Shown here: in pieces, positions 60,064-64,000 of the stretch
Numbering within the stretch: the first letter of the stretch is position 1
Layout: every line of letters begins with the position of its first letter
NCBI GenBank assembly: GCA_041563315.1
Contig: JBFFNE010000001.1
Span: 1-64,000, forward strand
Direction: 5' to 3'
DNA: 64,000 nt
Source: JBFEYJ01 sp041563315
Lineage (GTDB): Bacteria; Pseudomonadota; Gammaproteobacteria; Thiohalomonadales; Thiohalomonadaceae
Program-made: the position numbers and the translations under genes
Notes under the pieces: model-generated
Told to the model about the DNA's origin: nothing
What the model saw: the letters and a program-made list of their open reading frames with translations, nothing else
The model's database searches: none

Positions 60064-61050
60064 ATGAGCCGGGATTTTGACAAAGAAAAGCTGAAACAGC
60101 TAGGGCGCGCGGTGCTCGACACCGAAGCGGATGCCATCCTCGCCCTGAAAGAACACGTCGATACGCAGTTCGTAAGCGCCTGCGAATACATGCTGAACTG
60201 CGAAGGGCGCATCGTCGTCACCGGGATGGGAAAATCCGGACATATCGGTGACAAGATAGCCGCCACCCTGGCCAGCACGGGCACTCCAGCGTTTTTCGTC
60301 CATCCAGGAGAGGCCAGCCACGGCGATCTGGGGATGATCACCCCCAAAGACGTTGTGCTTGCGCTATCCAACTCGGGCGAGACCGACGAAATTCTGACTA
60401 TTCTTCCGATCATAAAACGACTAGGGATCCCTCTCATCACCCTTACCGGTAATCCCAACTCGCGCCTGGCCCGCGCCGCCGATGCCAACATCGATGTTTC
60501 GGTAGCCAAGGAGGCCTGCCCCCTCGGACTTGCACCAACAGCAAGCACAACGGCCTCTCTGGCCATGGGTGATGCGCTGGCCATCGCGCTGCTCGAATCG
60601 CGCGGTTTTACCGAGGAAGACTTCGCCCGCTCCCATCCTGCCGGCAGCCTCGGCAGGCGCCTGTTATTACGTATCGAAGATCTGATGCACAGCGGCGAGA
60701 GCGTGCCTCGAGTATGCCAAACGGCTACCCTCAGCGAGGCACTGCTGGAAATGAGCCGCAAGGGTCTCGGCATGACCACCGTGGTGGACTCATCGGGGCG
60801 GGTAAGCGGTGTATTTACCGATGGCGACCTGCGCCGTCTCCTCGATCATGGCGAGGTACAGATCAAAAAACTCTGCGTCAAGGATGTCATGCAGCGCGAA
60901 TGCACGACTGTCGAGGCACACCTGCTGGCGGCCGAAGCACTGCGTATTATGGATGACAAGCGTATCAATGCCCTGCCGGTGACCGACGCCGAGGGGATTC
61001 TGGTCGGTGCGCTGAACATGCACGATCTACTCCGCGCCGGCGTCGTCTAA
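60064..61050 (+). CDS. kdsD: Arabinose 5-phosphate isomerase KdsD
   Basis: KdsD converts ribulose 5-phosphate to arabinose 5-phosphate for KDO synthesis. The 328-residue protein has an SIS domain (VVTGMGKSGHIGDKIAATLA, FFVHPGEASHGDLGMI, LALSNSGETDEILTIL) and two CBS domains (about residues 205-325, including GVFTDGDLRRLLDHGE and INALPVTDAEGILVGALNMH). The position before kdsC is the conserved one. Confidence 0.96.
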   Translation: MSRDFDKEKLKQLGRAVLDTEADAILALKEHVDTQFVSACEYMLNCEGRIVVTGMGKSGHIGDKIAATLASTGTPAFFVHPGEASHGDLGMITPKDVVLALSNSGETDEILTILPIIKRLGIPLITLTGNPNSRLARAADANIDVSVAKEACPLGLAPTASTTASLAMGDALAIALLESRGFTEEDFARSHPAGSLGRRLLLRIEDLMHSGESVPRVCQTATLSEALLEMSRKGLGMTTVVDSSGRVSGVFTDGDLRRLLDHGEVQIKKLCVKDVMQRECTTVEAHLLAAEALRIMDDKRINALPVTDAEGILVGALNMHDLLRAGVV

Positions 61051-61054
61051 ATGC

Positions 61055-61120
61055 AGGGACGAGATACAAGGGGTAAAGGAGCACAGCGACGCCTTTCCTC
61101 GACTATTTTCCCTCGTCCCT
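61055..61120. repeat. Long palindromic element between kdsD and kdsC
   Basis: AGGGACGAG at 61055-61063 pairs with CTCGTCCCT at 61112-61120 across 48 bases, and AAAGG (61075-61079) with CCTTT (61092-61096) gives an inner stem. The element fills almost the whole 90-bp gap. There is no T-run on the plus side. It looks like an extragenic palindrome of a dispersed type more than a terminator. Confidence 0.6.
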
Positions 61121-61140
61121 CAGCTCTGATTTAGTGGTGA

Positions 61141-61671
61141 ATGATTATGCAAGACCTCATGGACAAAGCAACCAACGTCCGCCTGGTCATTTTCGATGTC
61201 GACGGCGTACTCACCGACGGAAGCCTGTTTCTCGGTGATGATGGTCAGGAGTACAAGGCCTTCAACTCCCGGGACGGCCACGGCATGAAAATGCTCCAGT
61301 CCAGTGGTGTAGCGATTGGAATCATCACCGGCCGTACCTCGCAAGTGGTCAGTTATCGCATGGAAAGTCTCGGTATCAGGCATGTCTATCAGGGGCAGGC
61401 AGATAAACTTCCCGCTTTTGAAGAGCTTGTACAGCATTTGCAACTCACCCCCGAGCAGGTTGCCTATGTCGGCGATGATGTGGTTGACCTACCAATCCTG
61501 CTGCGCGTCGGTCTGGCCATAGCGGTGCAGGATGCCCACCCTCTGGTCAAGCAACACAGTCACTGGATCACCCCCAACAGCGGAGGCCGTGCCGCTGCAC
61601 GCGATGTGTGTGAATTCATTATGCAGGCTCAAGGTACCCTGGAGAGCCAGCTCGGCATTTATCTGCGATGA
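61141..61671 (+). CDS. kdsC: KDO-8-phosphate phosphatase KdsC
   Basis: KdsC removes the phosphate of KDO 8-phosphate. The small HAD-type (C0) enzyme shows DVDGVLTDGSLFLGDDGQEY, NSRDGHGMKMLQSSGVAIG and YVGDDVVDLPILLRVGLAIAV, with the nucleophile Asp in the first motif. Length (176 residues) is normal for the cap-less tetrameric subfamily. ATG at 61141 or 61147 may be used. It overlaps lptC by four bases. Confidence 0.96.
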   Translation: MIMQDLMDKATNVRLVIFDVDGVLTDGSLFLGDDGQEYKAFNSRDGHGMKMLQSSGVAIGIITGRTSQVVSYRMESLGIRHVYQGQADKLPAFEELVQHLQLTPEQVAYVGDDVVDLPILLRVGLAIAVQDAHPLVKQHSHWITPNSGGRAAARDVCEFIMQAQGTLESQLGIYLR

Positions 61672-62228
61672 ACCGCCGCACCCTGCTCCGTCTCTCCCTG
61701 GTAGCACTGCTGCTATTGGTCAGCACTTGGCTGTCGCAAAAAGGAACAGGTCCGGAGTCACTACCCGATCAAGCCGGAGCGCCGATCACGACCTATTTCA
61801 TCCGTGGTCTTAACGGCACCGTCACCGATGCCGATGGTCAACCTAGCCACCACCTGCGATCTGACCTCCTGCTTCACTATGACGACAGCGACCTCGTCGA
61901 GCTACAACAACCGACTCTGACGATGTTTCTCCCACAAGGTGAGCAGTGGCAAGTTGAGGCTGCCGAGGGCAGCATGCAGGGAGAGAACAATCAGATCAGC
62001 CTTGAGGGCGCAGTGATCCTGACGCATCACTCCAAAAGCAACCCGTTTAAGGTGGAAACTGACCGCTTGCAGCTTTATCCCAACACCCGCTATGGTGAGA
62101 GTGACTCCCTGGTCACCATTAGTGCACCGAGTGGACGTATTAGCGGTATCGGCATGCGGCTTTATGGAGATGAGCGTCGCCTGCTCCTTTTATCTGAGGT
62201 ACAAGGACACTATGAATCGACTCGCTAG
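61668..62228 (+). CDS. lptC: LptC, inner-membrane LPS transport protein
   Basis: LptC passes LPS from the LptB2FG transporter to LptA in the periplasm. The 186-residue bitopic protein has an N-terminal anchor (LLRLSLVALLLLVSTWL) and a beta-jellyroll part with GAPITTYFIRGLNGTVTDAD, EAAEGSMQGENNQISLEGAV and LVTISAPSGRISGIGMRLYG. Its start overlaps the kdsC stop by four bases and its end overlaps lptA by 17, so the string is translationally coupled. Confidence 0.94.
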   Translation: MNRRTLLRLSLVALLLLVSTWLSQKGTGPESLPDQAGAPITTYFIRGLNGTVTDADGQPSHHLRSDLLLHYDDSDLVELQQPTLTMFLPQGEQWQVEAAEGSMQGENNQISLEGAVILTHHSKSNPFKVETDRLQLYPNTRYGESDSLVTISAPSGRISGIGMRLYGDERRLLLLSEVQGHYESTR

Positions 62229-62706
62229 CTTGCTGCTGTTACTGCCAGGGATGCTGTTTGCCCAGGAACTGCCGCGTCAGCCGATCAGCGTAGTGGCCGA
62301 CCGGCTTGAAATGAGCAGTGAGACCGGTCGCAGTGTCTATGAAGGCAACGTTGAAATGCGTCAGGGTGACATGCTGGTGCATGCCGATTCACTGCAACTG
62401 ATCAGCAATGGTACAACACTACAGGTGGCGATTGCCCGCGGCAAACCTGCCCATCTCGAACGGACCGATCCGCAGACAGGAGAGCTGGTCAAGGCGGATG
62501 CCGCCTACATTGAGTACCGCATCAACGATAACCTACTGGAAATGAAAGAAGGAGCGAGCCTCTGGCGCGGAAAGGATGAGTTCAGCGGCGACCATATCAT
62601 CTACGAACTGGATAATCGGGTAGTACGCGCTTTCGGCCAAAGAGACGGTGAGGAGAACGGCAGGGTTCGCGTCATCATCCAGCCAAAAAGGGAGGGCAGC
62701 CAGTGA
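62212..62706 (+). CDS. lptA: LptA, periplasmic LPS bridge protein
   Basis: LptA polymerises into the bridge that carries LPS to the outer-membrane LptDE. A Sec signal peptide ([14 protein letters not shown]) is followed by the OstA fold: [22 protein letters not shown], in part, [19 protein letters not shown] and IAYARG-like [14 protein letters not shown] at 62212 lies inside the end of lptC; the open frame further upstream is lptC antiparallel noise. The product is 164 residues. GTGA couples it to lptB. Confidence 0.95.
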   Translation: MNRLASLLLLLPGMLFAQELPRQPISVVADRLEMSSETGRSVYEGNVEMRQGDMLVHADSLQLISNGTTLQVAIARGKPAHLERTDPQTGELVKADAAYIEYRINDNLLEMKEGASLWRGKDEFSGDHIIYELDNRVVRAFGQRDGEENGRVRVIIQPKREGSQ

Positions 62707-63431
62707 GTCTCACACTTGACGCTAACAATCTAGCCAAGAGTTACAAGGCACGGACTGTAGTCAAAGATGTGTCCATGCACGTCCAGAGCGGTGAGGTGGT
62801 TGGCCTTCTCGGCCCCAACGGTGCAGGAAAAACCACCTGTTTTTATATGATAGTCGGCCTCGTTCCCTGCGATAAGGGCCAAATCCTGCTAGGTGGGAAG
62901 GAGTTGACTCGTGAGCCGATGCATCTCCGTGCCCAGGCAGGTGTCGGCTACCTGCCGCAAGAGGCTTCGGTATTTCGCAAACTAACCGTTGGACAGAACA
63001 TTATGTCCATCCTTGAGGTGCGCAAAGACCTGGATCGCGAACAACGCTACCATCACCTGGAATCATTGCTGGAAGAGTTCCATATCACTCATATTCGCGA
63101 TAGTCTGGGCATGAGTCTTTCCGGCGGCGAACGCCGTCGAGTAGAGATCGCCCGAGCCCTTGCCATTGAGCCTCGTTTTATTCTGCTAGATGAGCCCTTC
63201 GCCGGCGTTGACCCCATCTCAGTCGTAGACATTCAGGGCATCATCCGGCATCTCAAAGAGCGAGGGATCGGGGTACTGATCACTGATCACAACGTCCGCG
63301 AAACGCTCGGCATTTGCGAACGGGCGTACATTATCGGTGAAGGGAAGGTGATTGCCGAGGGTAAGCCCGAATCCCTGCTCAATGACCAACGGGTACGGGA
63401 CGTCTACCTTGGCCATCATTTCCGCCTGTAA
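62703..63431 (+). CDS. lptB: LptB, ATPase of the LPS transporter
   Basis: LptB powers LPS extraction by LptB2FG. The 242-residue ABC ATPase has Walker [22 protein letters not shown]-loop [19 protein letters not shown], signature [20 protein letters not shown], Walker [17 protein letters not shown] and H-loop [19 protein letters not shown]. The start is GTG at 62703, overlapping the lptA stop. rpoN follows 88 bp later, the classical order. Confidence 0.97.
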   Translation: MSLTLDANNLAKSYKARTVVKDVSMHVQSGEVVGLLGPNGAGKTTCFYMIVGLVPCDKGQILLGGKELTREPMHLRAQAGVGYLPQEASVFRKLTVGQNIMSILEVRKDLDREQRYHHLESLLEEFHITHIRDSLGMSLSGGERRRVEIARALAIEPRFILLDEPFAGVDPISVVDIQGIIRHLKERGIGVLITDHNVRETLGICERAYIIGEGKVIAEGKPESLLNDQRVRDVYLGHHFRL

Positions 63432-63519
63432 CGCTCAGATATACAAAATCTGTGCCATTTTTAATAAGATACGATAGAATGATTTCGTCCGATTTTATTG
63501 TGGTGTCATCTCACAGCTT

Positions 63520-64000
63520 ATGAAGCAGTCACTACAACTCCGCCTCGGTCAGCAATTGACCATGACCCCGCAACTGCAGCAGGCGATCCGCATGCTGCAG
63601 TTGTCGACCCTGGAGTTGCAGCAGGAAATACAGCAAGCATTGGAATCCAACCTGATGCTCGAGGAAGCCGAAGAGGGTGAAGACAGCGGGGAGTCGGCCA
63701 CCACCGATGAAAACCTGGAAAGCCTCTCTACCGAACAGGCTGAACAAGACAGCGACGCCGATACGATAATCGGCAGTGACTATCCTGAAGAAACCGGTCC
63801 CACCGAGAACGACACCATTCCCGATGAATTGCCAGTCGACAGCGTCTGGGATGACATCTATGAAAGCACCCCCACGGGGACATCAGGCGTTGCCGACGAT
63901 GAGCGCGAAATCGATTACGGCGATACTACCAGCGAGAGCCTGCGTGCACACCTGTTATGGCAAATGCAAATGATGTCGCTGAGCGAGACCGATACCCTCA
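63520..64000 (+). CDS. rpoN: RNA polymerase sigma-54 factor RpoN, N-terminal part (runs off window)
   Basis: The frame from ATG 63520 is open to the window end and gives 160 residues. It starts [20 protein letters not shown], then [20 protein letters not shown] and LESNLMLEE: the glutamine-rich Region I that binds bacterial enhancer-binding proteins. An acidic Region II-like stretch follows ([14 protein letters not shown] and beyond), and [19 protein letters not shown] begins the core-binding domain. Location directly after lptB is the conserved one for rpoN. The rest, including the DNA-binding RpoN box, lies beyond the window. Confidence 0.96.
   Translation, partial: MKQSLQLRLGQQLTMTPQLQQAIRMLQLSTLELQQEIQQALESNLMLEEAEEGEDSGESATTDENLESLSTEQAEQDSDADTIIGSDYPEETGPTENDTIPDELPVDSVWDDIYESTPTGTSGVADDEREIDYGDTTSESLRAHLLWQMQMMSLSETDTL

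Overview
The window is a 64 kb stretch of gammaproteobacterial chromosome made almost entirely of housekeeping genes. Support comes from the gene content (Mla and Lpt systems, KDO synthesis, LpoA, SspA/SspB, ZapD, YacG, MraZ) and from the gene order, which I recall as close to that of Pseudomonas: nadC-pilBCD-coaE, Nudix/ThiE-argJ-secA-M23-dciA-lpxC-ftsZ, the dcw cluster, rnpB-rsmI-lpoA-yraN-diaA, sspBA-petCBA, degS-hisCDG-murA-ibaG-mla and kdsDC-lptCAB-rpoN. A free-living or symbiotic respiring gammaproteobacterium is likely. Genus cannot be read from this window.

Layout. 1-2.8 kb: a 7-bp tandem repeat at the left border, a sodium:amino-acid symporter, an FKBP prolyl isomerase and nadC. 2.9-8.5 kb: type IV pilus pilB, pilC and pilD (no pilA beside them), coaE, zapD, yacG. 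8.4-15.2 kb, minus strand: a small lipoprotein, a Nudix-ThiE fusion, argJ, secA and a CapA-like lipoprotein. 15.3-16.7 kb: an M23 LytM protein diverging from a DciA-like gene. 16.9-35.5 kb, minus strand: one almost gapless division and wall cluster running mraZ-rsmH-ftsL-ftsI-murE-murF-mraY-murD-ftsW-murG-murC-murB-ddl-ftsQ-ftsA-ftsZ-lpxC. It starts at a strong sigma70 promoter with three MraZ boxes just downstream. 35.7-36.1 kb: RNase P RNA (rnpB) with its own promoter and terminator.

36.2-42.8 kb: rsmI, lpoA, yraN, diaA, then a more variable segment with an FAD-linked dehydrogenase, a macrodomain protein and a decayed Sel1-repeat gene. 42.8-47.6 kb, minus strand: sspB, sspA, cytochrome bc1 (petC, petB, petA), a Nif3-like protein. 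47.6-57.5 kb: degS/algW on the plus strand, then on the minus strand hisC-hisD-hisG-murA-ibaG-mlaBCDEF and a DUF72-like gene. 57.7-64 kb, plus strand: a small Cys-rich protein, mlaA, a calcium/sodium antiporter, an HMA protein, kdsD, kdsC, lptC, lptA, lptB and the start of rpoN, which runs off the window.

The genes converge on building the cell envelope: peptidoglycan precursors and division (dcw, murA, lpoA, M23), lipid A and KDO (lpxC, kdsD, kdsC), LPS export (lptABC), phospholipid retrograde transport (mla), protein export (secA) and periplasmic stress sensing (degS). I found no defence system, CRISPR array, prophage, transposase, rRNA or tRNA, and no convincing new multi-gene system. The most interesting residual signals are non-coding (structured intergenic segments at 48.8-49.0 kb, 61.05-61.12 kb and 43.9-44.0 kb, and the MraZ operator) and a few small or accessory genes.
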